Assembly: GCA_016713665.1 (NCBI GenBank)
Contig: JADJOR010000006.1
Span: 186,001-250,000, forward strand
DNA length: 64,000 nucleotides
Source of the DNA: Deltaproteobacteria bacterium
GTDB lineage: Bacteria > Myxococcota_A > UBA9160 > UBA4427
Direction of reading: 5' to 3'
The notes under the pieces are model-generated. The model was not told the DNA's origin, ran no database searches, and saw only the letters and a program-made list of their open reading frames with translations. Shown here one piece after another: positions 45,033-54,567 of this stretch. The first letter of the stretch is position 1. Every line of letters starts with the position of its first letter. A program made the position numbers and the translations under genes.

Positions 45033-45125
45033 AGCGCCGGCCCGCGTACGCCGCGTGCGCGGAGCGGCAAGAATCGATTCCGGAGCAGGAGCGCGTCGAC
45101 GGACGCGGTCTCGGAGGACGAGAAC

Positions 45126-48100
45126 ATGGAACGAAGTGAACGGCGAATCGTCTGGACCTCTCTCGCGGGCCTCGCGATCGCTTTGGCTGGCGCCATGCCC
45201 GCTCTCGCGGGCGACGAGGACATCTTCTCGGCGCAGGTGCCGCCGAACGTCCTCCTCATGATCGACAACTCGGGCTCCATGAACGCGATCATGGAGCATC
45301 CGTCGTTCTCGCCCGCGACGTTCACCTATACCTGCGACATCATGCCGACGACGGGATCGTCGACCATCACGCAGAACGATGAGCTGGGGCGCCCGACTCG
45401 GCGCGTCTGCGCGTCGTCGGGGTGTCGCTTCGAGGTGCATTCGTCCGACTCGGGTTGGACGGCGACCGCGAGCACGACGGATCACGCGAAGAACGGCTAC
45501 ATCACCCGCCGATTCTGTGGTCGGGATCGAAAGCTCTACACCGACGGGATCAACGAGGACTTCAGCAATCGGACGTTCTACTACTCGGAGTACGCCGAGT
45601 GGCTCTACAGCCTCGATACCGCCAGCAGCACCCTCGTCGGTCCTGCGGGTGCCCAGTTTACGCCCACCGATATCCTCGCCGAGATCGATCAGGCTGCGAA
45701 TGGCACGAGCTACATCACCGGGGATACCTTCGCCAAGTACCAGATCTCCCGGATCACGGCGGCTCGGGACATCGCCCGGGACGTGATCTACCAGACCAAC
45801 AGCGACTGTCCCGCGTACCTCGGTGATTGCGGGGTCTACGAAGACCGGATCCGATTCGGTCTCGGGAAGTTCCAGGCGAGCTCGCATGGCGGTTTCGTCG
45901 CCGCGAAGATCGATGCCTACAGCAACAACCGAACGGCTCTCGCCTCGGCGATCAACGTGCTCGACGCCGAGACCGCGACGCCGCTGGGCGAGACCCTCTT
46001 CAAGCTCTACACGTTCTTCATGTCGAGGAACACGACGAATCTTCCGGTCGGTCAGAACGGTACGACGAAGTTCCCGGCCTATGCCTACAAGATGTCCGAC
46101 GGGAGCTATACGACGACGACCTCCCAGATCGCCGGCGATCCCGTCACGCAGGCCTGTCAGCGGCACTTCATCATCATGGTGACGGACGGCGAGCCGACGA
46201 GCGACAACTTCTCCACGTCCGGCTCCGAGACGCAGGGATATACGAACTTCTCGAACCTCGTGGGGGACTTCGCTCCGGACGCCGTCGGCGACCTCGATAT
46301 CGGAACGGACGGCACGCCCGAGGTCGGCAGTCCGCCCTGGGGCGACTCCACGGGAGCGGGCTTCCTCGACGACATCGCGCTCTTCATGCAGACGCGGGAC
46401 TGTCGTCCGGATTTCGCCGGCACGCAGCTCGTCGATCTCTACACCGTCGGCTTCACGACCGGCGAGCCGGCGAACACGCTGCTCCGCAAGGCGGCCGACA
46501 ACGGCAATGGCCTCTTCTTCACGGGCAATCAGGCCGAGGCGCTGACCAACGCGCTGGTCGACTCCCTGCAGGACATCATCTCGAAGTCCCAGGGCTTCTC
46601 CGCGGCGACGGTGCCGGCGGCACGGACGGCGGATGGCGGGCAGCTCTATACGACGCTCTTCCAGCCGACCAGCACGCGGCCCTTCTGGCCGGGCCTGCTG
46701 CGCAGCTACAAGATCACGGCCGGGGGCGAGATCCTGGACAGCAACGGAAATTGCGCGCTCGAGAACCTGACCGATCCGCCCGCCTGCGTCGGCGGCACGT
46801 TCAAGAGCGAGGCCACCGCGCCGCCCTACTGGAACGCGTCGAAGGAGATGCCGGGCGCGAATGCGCGCAATCTGAAGATCTCGTTGACGAGCGGCTCGAA
46901 CCAGAGCGTCGTCGACTTCACGCATGCGGTCGAGGCGACGGACCTCGGGACGCTGGGCACGACCTCGCTCTATCCGCCGGCGGGGACCGTGACGACCGCG
47001 GCAGACCTCGACGAGGCCATCGTGTCGTTCATCGCGGGCTGCCGCTGGGGAACCGGCATGAGCGCTGGCGGCGGGAACGACTTCAACGGCTGCGTGGACT
47101 GCACCCAGGTCGTCGACGGGCAGACCCAGGCGGATCGATTGGGCGACATCTTCCACTCGAATCCGGTGGTCGTCGGATCGCCGAACTCGTACATCCCGGA
47201 GGTTTCCTATACCCAGTTCGCGGCGGACGCGGACCTGGTCCACCGCGATCGCATCATCATGGCGGGCGCGAACGACGGCTTCTTCCACGGCTTCCTCGCC
47301 GGCGAGTGGCAGACCCTGCCGGCGCCGGCCCACTACGACGTGGGGACCGGGGAAGAGGTCTTCGGATTCATGCCCTGGGGCGCGCGGACGAAGATCGCGA
47401 ACCTCGCGAAGAAGGATGCCGCCGGACATACCAAGTCGGTCGACGGCTCTCCCGCGGTCGCGGACGTCTGGATCGACGACGACACCGATCCCACCGACGC
47501 GAAGGAAGCGGACGAGTGGAAGACCGTGATGATCACGGGCCTGCGTGAGGGGGGAGAGCATTACCTCGCCCTCGACGTGACCGACCCGGCGTCGTCCGGC
47601 TATCCGCAGTACCTCTGGGAGTTCCCGAACGAGAACGATACGACCTGGCGGCCCTACATCGGGCAGACCTGGTCCCAGCCCGTGATCACGCGTGTCCGGC
47701 TCGAGGACACGAACGGCGACACCGTCGAGAAGTGGGTGGCCGTGGTCGGCTTCGGCTACGACGCGACGAGCGATCCGAACAACACGGCGCTCTACAGCGC
47801 GTCCTCGACGAAGGGCCGAGGCGTGATGATGATCGACATCGCGACGGGCCTGCCGGTCGCGGTCCGGAAGTTCGGCAATGGAACCGGCGACGTGGCGGAC
47901 ATGCTGTATGCCATGCCGTCGAGCCCGGGTGTGCTCGACTACGACCAGGACGGCTTTGCCGACCTGATCTACATCGGCGACGTCGGGGGCAACGTCTGGA
48001 AATGGGTGGTGCGCGCGAAGGGCACGGCGGATCCGAGCTCGACGAATCTGTACCAGCCGAACTGGCCGTTCCGGAAGTTCTTCTCGGACGACACGACCCG

Positions 48101-48761
48101 GGCGGCGTCGGGCGTGCACACGCGGAGCTTCTACTACGCCCCGAGCGCCACGATCGTGAACAGCATCCTCTATCTGGGCTTCGGCTCGGGGGAGCGGAAC
48201 GACCTGAACTGCTCGAGCACGCTGCGCGGCTGCAACCTGTTGAACCGGTTCTACGTCGTGAAGGACCGGGACATCTGGGATCTGGGGACGCTCGCCGTGA
48301 TCGACGGACGGGACTACTCGCTGGGCGGGAGCCTGAGCGACGTGACGCCCTACGAGGACGACTGCCCGGCGGTCCAGCCGAAGGGCTTCTCGTTCAGCGT
48401 GCCGGATGGCGAGAAGTTCGTGACGAACAGCGAGGTCTTCAACTCGTTCTTCTTCGTGTCGACCTTCAAGCCGGACCTCTCGAACCTGTGCGAGCCGTCG
48501 GGCACGTCGACCCTCTACGGCTTCCTGGCGAAGTGCGGCCAGGGCTACTTCGGTCCGCCGAGCACCCTGTCCCCGATCGCCGGCATCGATCGATCGATGG
48601 ACATGGGCAAGGGCATGCCGACGGATGCCCGTCTCTCGATCGCGCCGGGAAAGGGCGGCAATCGCCTGATCATCTCGAAGCAGGACGGCAAGCTGATCAA
48701 CATCGACAGCGGCAACGCCGACTCGGAGCACGGCACGCTCTACTGGCGCGAGCTGGATTGA
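45126..48761 (+). CDS. pilY1: Type IV pilus tip adhesin PilY1
   Basis: This 1211-residue exported protein has a signal peptide (about residues 1-28). The N-terminal part includes a von Willebrand A-like region with a MIDAS-type VLLMIDNSGSMN near residues 43-54. The C-terminal half is the PilY1 beta-propeller, marked by FHSNPVVVGSPN, MAGANDGFFHGF, VTGL-like strands and the calcium-loop DYDQDGFADLIYIGDVGGN. PilY1 sits at the pilus tip, promotes pilus extension, and acts in surface sensing and adhesion in Pseudomonas. The N-terminal region is specific to this lineage, with many cysteines and a Ser/Thr/Asn-rich composition. The length fits the family (about 1000-1250 aa). Confidence 0.94.
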   Translation: MERSERRIVWTSLAGLAIALAGAMPALAGDEDIFSAQVPPNVLLMIDNSGSMNAIMEHPSFSPATFTYTCDIMPTTGSSTITQNDELGRPTRRVCASSGCRFEVHSSDSGWTATASTTDHAKNGYITRRFCGRDRKLYTDGINEDFSNRTFYYSEYAEWLYSLDTASSTLVGPAGAQFTPTDILAEIDQAANGTSYITGDTFAKYQISRITAARDIARDVIYQTNSDCPAYLGDCGVYEDRIRFGLGKFQASSHGGFVAAKIDAYSNNRTALASAINVLDAETATPLGETLFKLYTFFMSRNTTNLPVGQNGTTKFPAYAYKMSDGSYTTTTSQIAGDPVTQACQRHFIIMVTDGEPTSDNFSTSGSETQGYTNFSNLVGDFAPDAVGDLDIGTDGTPEVGSPPWGDSTGAGFLDDIALFMQTRDCRPDFAGTQLVDLYTVGFTTGEPANTLLRKAADNGNGLFFTGNQAEALTNALVDSLQDIISKSQGFSAATVPAARTADGGQLYTTLFQPTSTRPFWPGLLRSYKITAGGEILDSNGNCALENLTDPPACVGGTFKSEATAPPYWNASKEMPGANARNLKISLTSGSNQSVVDFTHAVEATDLGTLGTTSLYPPAGTVTTAADLDEAIVSFIAGCRWGTGMSAGGGNDFNGCVDCTQVVDGQTQADRLGDIFHSNPVVVGSPNSYIPEVSYTQFAADADLVHRDRIIMAGANDGFFHGFLAGEWQTLPAPAHYDVGTGEEVFGFMPWGARTKIANLAKKDAAGHTKSVDGSPAVADVWIDDDTDPTDAKEADEWKTVMITGLREGGEHYLALDVTDPASSGYPQYLWEFPNENDTTWRPYIGQTWSQPVITRVRLEDTNGDTVEKWVAVVGFGYDATSDPNNTALYSASSTKGRGVMMIDIATGLPVAVRKFGNGTGDVADMLYAMPSSPGVLDYDQDGFADLIYIGDVGGNVWKWVVRAKGTADPSSTNLYQPNWPFRKFFSDDTTRAASGVHTRSFYYAPSATIVNSILYLGFGSGERNDLNCSSTLRGCNLLNRFYVVKDRDIWDLGTLAVIDGRDYSLGGSLSDVTPYEDDCPAVQPKGFSFSVPDGEKFVTNSEVFNSFFFVSTFKPDLSNLCEPSGTSTLYGFLAKCGQGYFGPPSTLSPIAGIDRSMDMGKGMPTDARLSIAPGKGGNRLIISKQDGKLINIDSGNADSEHGTLYWRELD

Positions 48762-48839
48762 TCGGGCGGTTCGGGTCGGAGCGATGGATGGGCCGGGGCG
48801 ACCAGATCGCCCCGGCCCCGTCTTGCGAGGGGGAGTGCC

Positions 48840-49864
48840 ATGGGGTCGCGAGTGAATTCGGGGACGTCGGTCCGGGCAGTGGGTCAGGTCGGGATCGCGA
48901 TCACGCTCGCGGCGTTCGTGCAGGCCTGCGGAGGCGACGAGCGGAAGGATGCGCGCGTCGCATCGATGGTGGCGACGCCGTCCGAGACCACGGGCGAAGC
49001 GATCGCGGCGGGCGGGGGCGATGGGCCCGCGGCGCCGGTGATCGAGGCGATCGAGATCCGACCGAAGCGGCCCGTCGCGGGTGCGCGCCTCTCGGCGAAG
49101 GCGCGGTTCGCGCCCGGTACGGGGGCGCGCGGCGAGATCGCCTATCAATGGCGGACGGGAAGCGGACGGGTGCTGGGTGATGGGCGCGAGCTCGACACGT
49201 CGGGCCTCGAGCCCGGGACGACGGTCGAGGTCGTGGCGACGCCGGTCGCAGGCGACGAGGCGGGCGTCGAGGTCAGCCATCGCTTCAAGCTCGCCGACGC
49301 CGCCAAGCAGATCGCGCTCGTCGTGATCGACGCCGAGGAGGGGAAGGGCGTGGGCTCGGTCCTTCGGGCCGTCGTGGAGACCACCGACGAGAGCGACGGC
49401 TTCGACGTCGCGTCGCTCGAGTGGCGGGTCGGCGGACAGGTCGTCGGTGAGGACGAGGAGCTCGATACCTCGGCGTTCGCTCCGGGGGACGTGGTCGAGC
49501 TGCGGGCCCGGCTCTCGGGCGAGAGCGGGCGCCCGATTCCCGCGGAGCCGATCGTGCTCGAGCGGAGTGCGCCGCCCGAGATCCGATCGACGCCGACGGC
49601 GGAGATCGAGGGGGCCTCTTCCGCTATGCGATCGACGCGTCGAGTCCGGTGCGGGGGGCGAAGCTCCGCTTCGAGCTCCTGAAGGGGCCGCAGGGCATGC
49701 GCGTGGACCCGGCGACCGGTGTCGTCGAATGGCGGCCGGGGACGAGTCAGCGCGGGCGTTTCGACGTCGAGGTCGGCGTCCTGGATCAGTGGGGAAGCGG
49801 GGTCGCCCAGAGCTTCGCGATCCATGCCGATCCGCGCGTCGCTCCGCCGGCTTCGGCGCGTTAG
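48840..49864 (+). CDS. Pilus-operon lipoprotein with Ig-like domains (frameshifted)
   Basis: This predicted lipoprotein (lipobox FVQAC near residues 26-30) follows pilY1 by 78 bp. The mature part has repeated Ig-like units: EIRPKRPVAGARLSAKARF, two copies of an (E)LDTSxxxPGxxVEx phrase, and a last unit ending in a putative-Ig pattern (GMRVDPATGVVEWRPG). The frame breaks at the G-run 49610-49614. One extra G joins TAEIEG to GLFRYAIDASSPVRGAKLRF and gives about 341 residues. I treat it as an assembly indel. Canonical pilY1 operons often continue with pilE-type genes, and this lipoprotein occupies that place. The function is unknown; anchoring or secretion of pilus proteins is a guess. Confidence 0.7.
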
Positions 49865-50011
49865 TCGATTCACCGAGCCTTCCGCCGGTCACGTGCGAAT
49901 CGGGTGAACTTCGGGCCGAAGCTCCGGCTTCAACCCGATCCCCCGGCGGTCGTGATCCGTCGATACCCCGATGGTGCCGCGCCTTCGCGCGACGCCGGGG
50001 GTGCTTCGGGC

Positions 50012-52876
50012 ATGCACACGGACCGGATCTGGCTCGATCTCGTTCTGCCGATATGGGCCGCGATCGCGTTCCTGCTCGGGCAGACGGCCTGGCGCGTGCG
50101 CACCACGGCGATCGGCCGCGGCTTCGTCGCGCTGGCAGGGTTGAGCGCGAGCGTCTCGTTGCTCGGGCTGATCGGAGTCGGCGAGATCGGGGAGGGCGAG
50201 GGCCCGGTCGTGCTGCGGGGCCTCCTCGAGGCCACGGCGAGCGCGGCCGCGCTTCGCGTCGTGCTGCTCGCGCTGTGCGCACCCCGAGCCGTTTCCCTGG
50301 TCGGCGAAGCCGCGCTGCTGCTGCCCGCCGTCGGCGTCGGCCTGCTCCGGGAGCCGCTCGCGAGCGCGGCGTGGCTCGCGGGGACCCAGCTCCTGGCCGC
50401 TCATCTGCTCGATCGTCTTCCGCGGCGCAGCTGGCAGAGCTTCGACTCCGCGCTGCGAGGACTGCGCCTCTCCTTTCTCGCATCCGGGCTGCTTTCGGCT
50501 GCCGCGGTCGCCGTCTCGATCGAGCCCTTCGCTTCGCTCGTGCCGGGGCTGTGTGCCGTCGGCCTCTCGCTCTCGCTCGCGTTCGGTCTGCCGCGCCTCG
50601 GTCTGCTGGCCCAGGACCGGGTCCAGCATCGGAGCGTGATCGAGGCCATGAGCGACGGCGTGCTCGTCGTCGACCTCGACGATCGGCTGGTCGAGGTCAA
50701 TCAATCCGCCCGGGACATTCTCGGGATCCCCGCCCATGCGCTCGATCTGAGGCCGATCGCCCAGGTCCTCGCGAATCATCCGGATCTCGTCGAGCTGTTT
50801 CGCGGCGCGATCGAGGGGCAGACGGTCTACTCGCCGCGCGCGGTGGGATCCGCCGAGGAGCGGCGGACCTACGATCTGCGGCTCTCGGCGCTCTTCGACG
50901 TCCAGGGGGCGATCCAGAGCCGGGTACTCGTCCTGCGCGACATCTCGGATCGGATCGAGATCGAGGACGAGAACCGGCGCCAGGCACGGCATGTCCGGCT
51001 GGTCTACGAGGTCTCGGCGAGCGTCCACGACGGCGAGACGATCGACCACGGCCTCGAGGCCGCGCTCGCGCTGATCGCCCAGACGATGGAGTTTCCGCTC
51101 GGGCAGTTCCTGCGCTCGACGGAGACGGAGGAGGGCAATCGCCTCGTCGCGTCGGGCCTGCTCTACTGCGCCCCGGAGCTCGTCGGCGAGATGCCCCGAG
51201 CGGAGCCGTCCGCGGGCGGCGAGGTCGGACGGAGCGAGACCCACGAAGCCCTCGCGCAGGGCGTCGTCGAGTTCGATCCGCGTGGGCTTCATTGGTGGCG
51301 ATCGCTCGGGGTCGCGTCGACGTCGACGATCCCGGTCCTGATCGGCAATCGGCTCTACGGTGTCTTCGAGCTCTTCGATCACCCCGGTCGCTCCGTCTCG
51401 GCGACGACGGGAGAGCTGCTCGAGCGCCTCGGTGGGATCGTGGGGCAGGCGGTCGAGAAGCGTCTCGCCGAGGAGCGCGTTCGGCGATTCGCGTATCGGG
51501 ACGACCTGACGGGACTTCCGAACCGCCAGCATTTCCATCAGCTCCTTCGCGCCGCCGTCTCCCTCGCATCGCGCAGCGAGCGGCGCATGGCGCTGTTGTT
51601 CCTCGACCTCGACGGCTTCAAGAAGGTCAACGACACCCTCGGCCACGAGGTCGGCGACAAGCTCCTCGCGGAGGTGGCCTCGCGCTTCGCGAAGGTCGTG
51701 CGCGTGAGCGACCACCTCGGTCGCCCGAGCGAGGAGACGCCGGGCCCCGCGTCTTCGATCTCGCGGCTCGGTGGCGACGAGTTCACGGTGCTGCTCTCCG
51801 AGATCCATCAGCCGATCGACGCGGCGCTCGTCGCGGACCGCCTGCTCGCGACCCTCGAGCAGCCGATCACGCTCTCGGGCCAGGATCTCTTCATGGCGAC
51901 CTCGATCGGCATCGCCGTCTTCCCCGACGACGGCGCCGACGCCGAGTCGCTGATCCGGAACGCCGACGCCGCGATGTACTTCGCGAAGGGCCGAGGGCGC
52001 AACAGCTATTCGTTCTACTCCGCCGAGATGAACCGCACGCAATCCCAGCGCCTCGAGATCGAGTCGCGCCTGCGCGCGGCGCTCGAGCGGGAGCAGTTCG
52101 AGATCCATTATCAACCGATCCGCTCGGCGGAGACGGGGCTCGTCGTCGCGGCCGAGGCGCTCGTGCGCTGGCGCGATCCGGAATGGGGCTGGGTCCCGCC
52201 CGATCAGTTCATTCCGGTGGCCGAGGAGACGGGTCTGATCGTGCCGCTCGGTCAATGGGTTTTCCGGCACGTCTGCGAGCAGGCGCGGCGCTGGCGGGAC
52301 GAATGCCGGGCGACGATCCGGATCGGGGTCAACGTCTCCGGCAAGCAGATCCGCGAGCCGGGCATGGTCGAGATGGTCCGGCAGGCGCTCGAGCAGACCG
52401 GCGTCTCGCCGACCCAGGTCGAGCTCGAGATCACCGAGTCGACGATCATGCAGGACGACGCGCTCACGACCCAGACGCTGCGCGAGCTCAAGGAGATGGG
52501 GGTCGGCCTCGCCCTCGACGACTTCGGAACCGGCTACTCGTCGCTCTCGTATCTGCGGCGCTTCACGATCGACCGGGTCAAGATCGACCGGACCTTCGTG
52601 GCCGAGCTCCCCGGCAACGCGAGCGACGGCGCGCTCACGTCGGCGATCATCGCGATGGCGCATGGCCTGCAGCTCGACGTCGTCGCCGAGGGCGTCGAGA
52701 CCGAGGCCCAGGCCCGCTTCCTCGAGCTGCGGGGCTGCGACGAGCTGCAGGGCTACCTGTACGGTCGGCCCTGCGCGCCCGAGGAGTTCGTCGACTGGCT
52801 GGGCGCGCGGCCGGTGACCATCGAAGCCGAAGCGGATCCGAAGCCCGACGACGAGGACGAGCAAGCCTTGTTATGA
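50012..52876 (+). CDS. Membrane GGDEF-EAL cyclic-di-GMP protein with PAS and GAF
   Basis: This 954-residue protein has about six N-terminal membrane helices (residues about 6-210) and a PAS domain (IEAMSDGVLVVDLDDRLVEVN). A GAF domain (VYEVSASVHDGETIDHGL to GVFELFDHP), a GGDEF domain with intact SRLGGDEF and an EAL domain follow. EAL shows AEALVRW, the substrate/metal motifs ELEITES and LDDFGTGYSSLSYL, and AEGVETEAQ. Both catalytic sites look complete, so synthesis, breakdown or both of c-di-GMP are possible. ATG 50012 is chosen since the first helix starts right after it; GTG 49904 is in frame. Its place behind pilY1 suggests a role in surface or pilus signalling, which is inference. Confidence 0.93.
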   Translation: MHTDRIWLDLVLPIWAAIAFLLGQTAWRVRTTAIGRGFVALAGLSASVSLLGLIGVGEIGEGEGPVVLRGLLEATASAAALRVVLLALCAPRAVSLVGEAALLLPAVGVGLLREPLASAAWLAGTQLLAAHLLDRLPRRSWQSFDSALRGLRLSFLASGLLSAAAVAVSIEPFASLVPGLCAVGLSLSLAFGLPRLGLLAQDRVQHRSVIEAMSDGVLVVDLDDRLVEVNQSARDILGIPAHALDLRPIAQVLANHPDLVELFRGAIEGQTVYSPRAVGSAEERRTYDLRLSALFDVQGAIQSRVLVLRDISDRIEIEDENRRQARHVRLVYEVSASVHDGETIDHGLEAALALIAQTMEFPLGQFLRSTETEEGNRLVASGLLYCAPELVGEMPRAEPSAGGEVGRSETHEALAQGVVEFDPRGLHWWRSLGVASTSTIPVLIGNRLYGVFELFDHPGRSVSATTGELLERLGGIVGQAVEKRLAEERVRRFAYRDDLTGLPNRQHFHQLLRAAVSLASRSERRMALLFLDLDGFKKVNDTLGHEVGDKLLAEVASRFAKVVRVSDHLGRPSEETPGPASSISRLGGDEFTVLLSEIHQPIDAALVADRLLATLEQPITLSGQDLFMATSIGIAVFPDDGADAESLIRNADAAMYFAKGRGRNSYSFYSAEMNRTQSQRLEIESRLRAALEREQFEIHYQPIRSAETGLVVAAEALVRWRDPEWGWVPPDQFIPVAEETGLIVPLGQWVFRHVCEQARRWRDECRATIRIGVNVSGKQIREPGMVEMVRQALEQTGVSPTQVELEITESTIMQDDALTTQTLRELKEMGVGLALDDFGTGYSSLSYLRRFTIDRVKIDRTFVAELPGNASDGALTSAIIAMAHGLQLDVVAEGVETEAQARFLELRGCDELQGYLYGRPCAPEEFVDWLGARPVTIEAEADPKPDDEDEQALL

Positions 52877-52916
52877 TGCACCGCCGCGGTCCCCCGACCG
52901 CTTGCGGAGCCCGCGC

Positions 52917-53957
52917 TTGGAGAGCTTCTCGATCACCCGCCCCGACGATTGGCACGTCCACCTGCGGGACGGCGCGATGCTGTCGCGGGTGCTCCCGTAC
53001 ACCGCGCGCCGCTTCGGTCGCGCGATCGTGATGCCGAATCTCGACCCGCCCGTGCTGACGACTGCCGACGCCGAGGCCTACGCGCTTCGCATCCGGCAAT
53101 GCCTTGTGCCGGACTCGGACTTCGAGCCGCTGATGACGCTCTATCTCGCCGAGTCGACGACGCCGGCGGAGATCGAACGGGCGAGCCGATCGCCGGTCGT
53201 GGCGGCGGTGAAGCTCTATCCGAAGGGGGCGACGACGAACTCCGCGCGCGGCGTCGCGGCCCTCGATGCGCTCGGGCCCGTCCTCGACGCTCTCGAGCGC
53301 TTCGATCTGCCGCTGCTGGTTCACGGCGAGTCGACCTCGCCCGATTGCGACGTGTTCGACCGGGAGCGCGAGTTCCTCGACCGTTCGCTCGTTCCGCTGG
53401 TCGAGCGCCATGCCGGCCTGCGGGTCGTGTTCGAGCACATCACGACCGCCGACGCCGCGGCCTTCGTCGAGCAGGCCCCGGCGCGCGTCGCGGCGACGAT
53501 CACGCCGCAACACCTGCTGATGAATCGCAACGCGCTCTTCCAGGGCGGGCTCCGCCCGCACCATTATTGTCTGCCCGTCCTCAAGCGGGAGGAGGATCGC
53601 CAGGCCCTCGTCCGCGTCGCGACCTCCGGCAATCCCCGCTTCTTCCTCGGGACGGACAGCGCCCCGCATTCGCGTTCGAGCAAGGAATCGGATTGCGGCT
53701 GCGCCGGCGTCTTCAACGCCCCGGTCGCGATCGAGGCCTACGCCGAGGCCTTCGCGCGGGCGGACGCGCTCGATCGCCTCGAAGGCTTCGCGAGCCATTT
53801 CGGCGCCGACTTCTACCGCCGACCGCGCAATCGCGGCCGCATCCGCCTCGAGCGGTGCGATCGCCCGGGCCCTGCCGCGGTCGGCGAGGGGCCCGACGGG
53901 CTCGTGGTGTTCTTCGCCGGCGAGGCGCTCCGCTACCGGGTCGTCGGGCCGGACTGA
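52917..53957 (+). CDS. pyrC: Dihydroorotase PyrC (class II)
   Basis: This 346-residue zinc amidohydrolase cyclises carbamoyl-aspartate to dihydroorotate in pyrimidine synthesis. The metal motif is DDWHVHLRDG near the N-terminus. The bridging carbamylated Lys is in VVAAVKLYPKGATTNS. Further ligands appear in LLVHGES and FEHITTADAA, and the final Asp in FLGTDSAPH. The sequence and length follow E. coli PyrC (348 aa) throughout. TTG 52917 has GGAG seven bases upstream; TTG 52902 is in frame but lacks one. Confidence 0.95.
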   Translation: MESFSITRPDDWHVHLRDGAMLSRVLPYTARRFGRAIVMPNLDPPVLTTADAEAYALRIRQCLVPDSDFEPLMTLYLAESTTPAEIERASRSPVVAAVKLYPKGATTNSARGVAALDALGPVLDALERFDLPLLVHGESTSPDCDVFDREREFLDRSLVPLVERHAGLRVVFEHITTADAAAFVEQAPARVAATITPQHLLMNRNALFQGGLRPHHYCLPVLKREEDRQALVRVATSGNPRFFLGTDSAPHSRSSKESDCGCAGVFNAPVAIEAYAEAFARADALDRLEGFASHFGADFYRRPRNRGRIRLERCDRPGPAAVGEGPDGLVVFFAGEALRYRVVGPD

Positions 53958-54033
53958 GATCCTCTCGGCCGGCGTCGTGTCGAGTCGCTCGCACCCGTAC
54001 CCGTCCCCGTACCGGTACCCGCGCGTGCAGCGC

Positions 54034-54567
54034 TCAGCGGAGCGGTTTCGTCATCGCGCGGTGGTCGATGCCGGCGTCGAGGAAGATCCCGCCGTGGGCC
54101 GCATAACCGAGGGATTCGTAGAACGGGATCGCCGTGACCTGGGCGTGGAGCACCACCGCGTCGAGCCCTTCGTGTCGCGCCCGGGTCTCGACGGCCTGCA
54201 TCAGCAGTCGGCCGACGCCATACCGACGCGCGTCGCGCCGGACTGCGACGCGCTCGGCCTTCGCATGACCGTCGATGCGGCGCATGCGTGCGGTGCCGAG
54301 GGCCTGCTCGAGACGCTGGAAGGAAGCGGGCGCCACCGATTCCGTGCCCTCGAGCGAGAAGGCGAGGAAATGGCGCGCGGCGGGATCGAGGCCGTCCCAT
54401 TCGAGGGTCTCCGGGACGAGCTGCTCCTCGATGAAGACCGCGCGGCGAAGCTGCCGACAGGCGTCCATCGCGAACGCATGGCGACCGGCGGTGGCGTTCC
54501 CTTCGAACTCGAGCCAGTCGAGGCGGCTCGCCCGAGCTCGCTCCGTCGTGTGATCGCACCCGTTCAC
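54034..54567 (-). CDS. GNAT-family N-acetyltransferase
   Basis: This 177-residue protein has the GNAT fold. An N-terminal segment LRRAVFIEEQLVPETLEWDG is typical of the ElaA/YjcF-like branch. AERVAVRRDARRYGVGRLLM is the acetyl-CoA-binding motif A with the (R/Q)xxGxG/A-type loop, and VTAIPFYESLGYAAHGGIF is motif B. GTG 54567 is used, and internal starts are possible because the first 30 residues are poorly conserved-looking. A perfect 10-bp stem hairpin lies directly upstream of the start. The substrate is unknown. Confidence 0.85.
   Translation of the reverse strand: MNGCDHTTERARASRLDWLEFEGNATAGRHAFAMDACRQLRRAVFIEEQLVPETLEWDGLDPAARHFLAFSLEGTESVAPASFQRLEQALGTARMRRIDGHAKAERVAVRRDARRYGVGRLLMQAVETRARHEGLDAVVLHAQVTAIPFYESLGYAAHGGIFLDAGIDHRAMTKPLR

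Noticed and set aside
43382..49864. Programmed ribosomal frameshifting in pilW and the downstream lipoprotein
   Set aside because: The same kind of break occurs in unrelated genes such as pepN and rsmC. No slippery heptamer plus downstream pseudoknot is evident, so assembly indels are the simpler explanation.
44274..50483. A 2069-codon open frame on the minus strand across the pilus operon
   Set aside because: It is an antisense shadow of the pil genes caused by high G+C at third positions. It is Arg/Ala-rich and low in complexity and has no recognisable domain.
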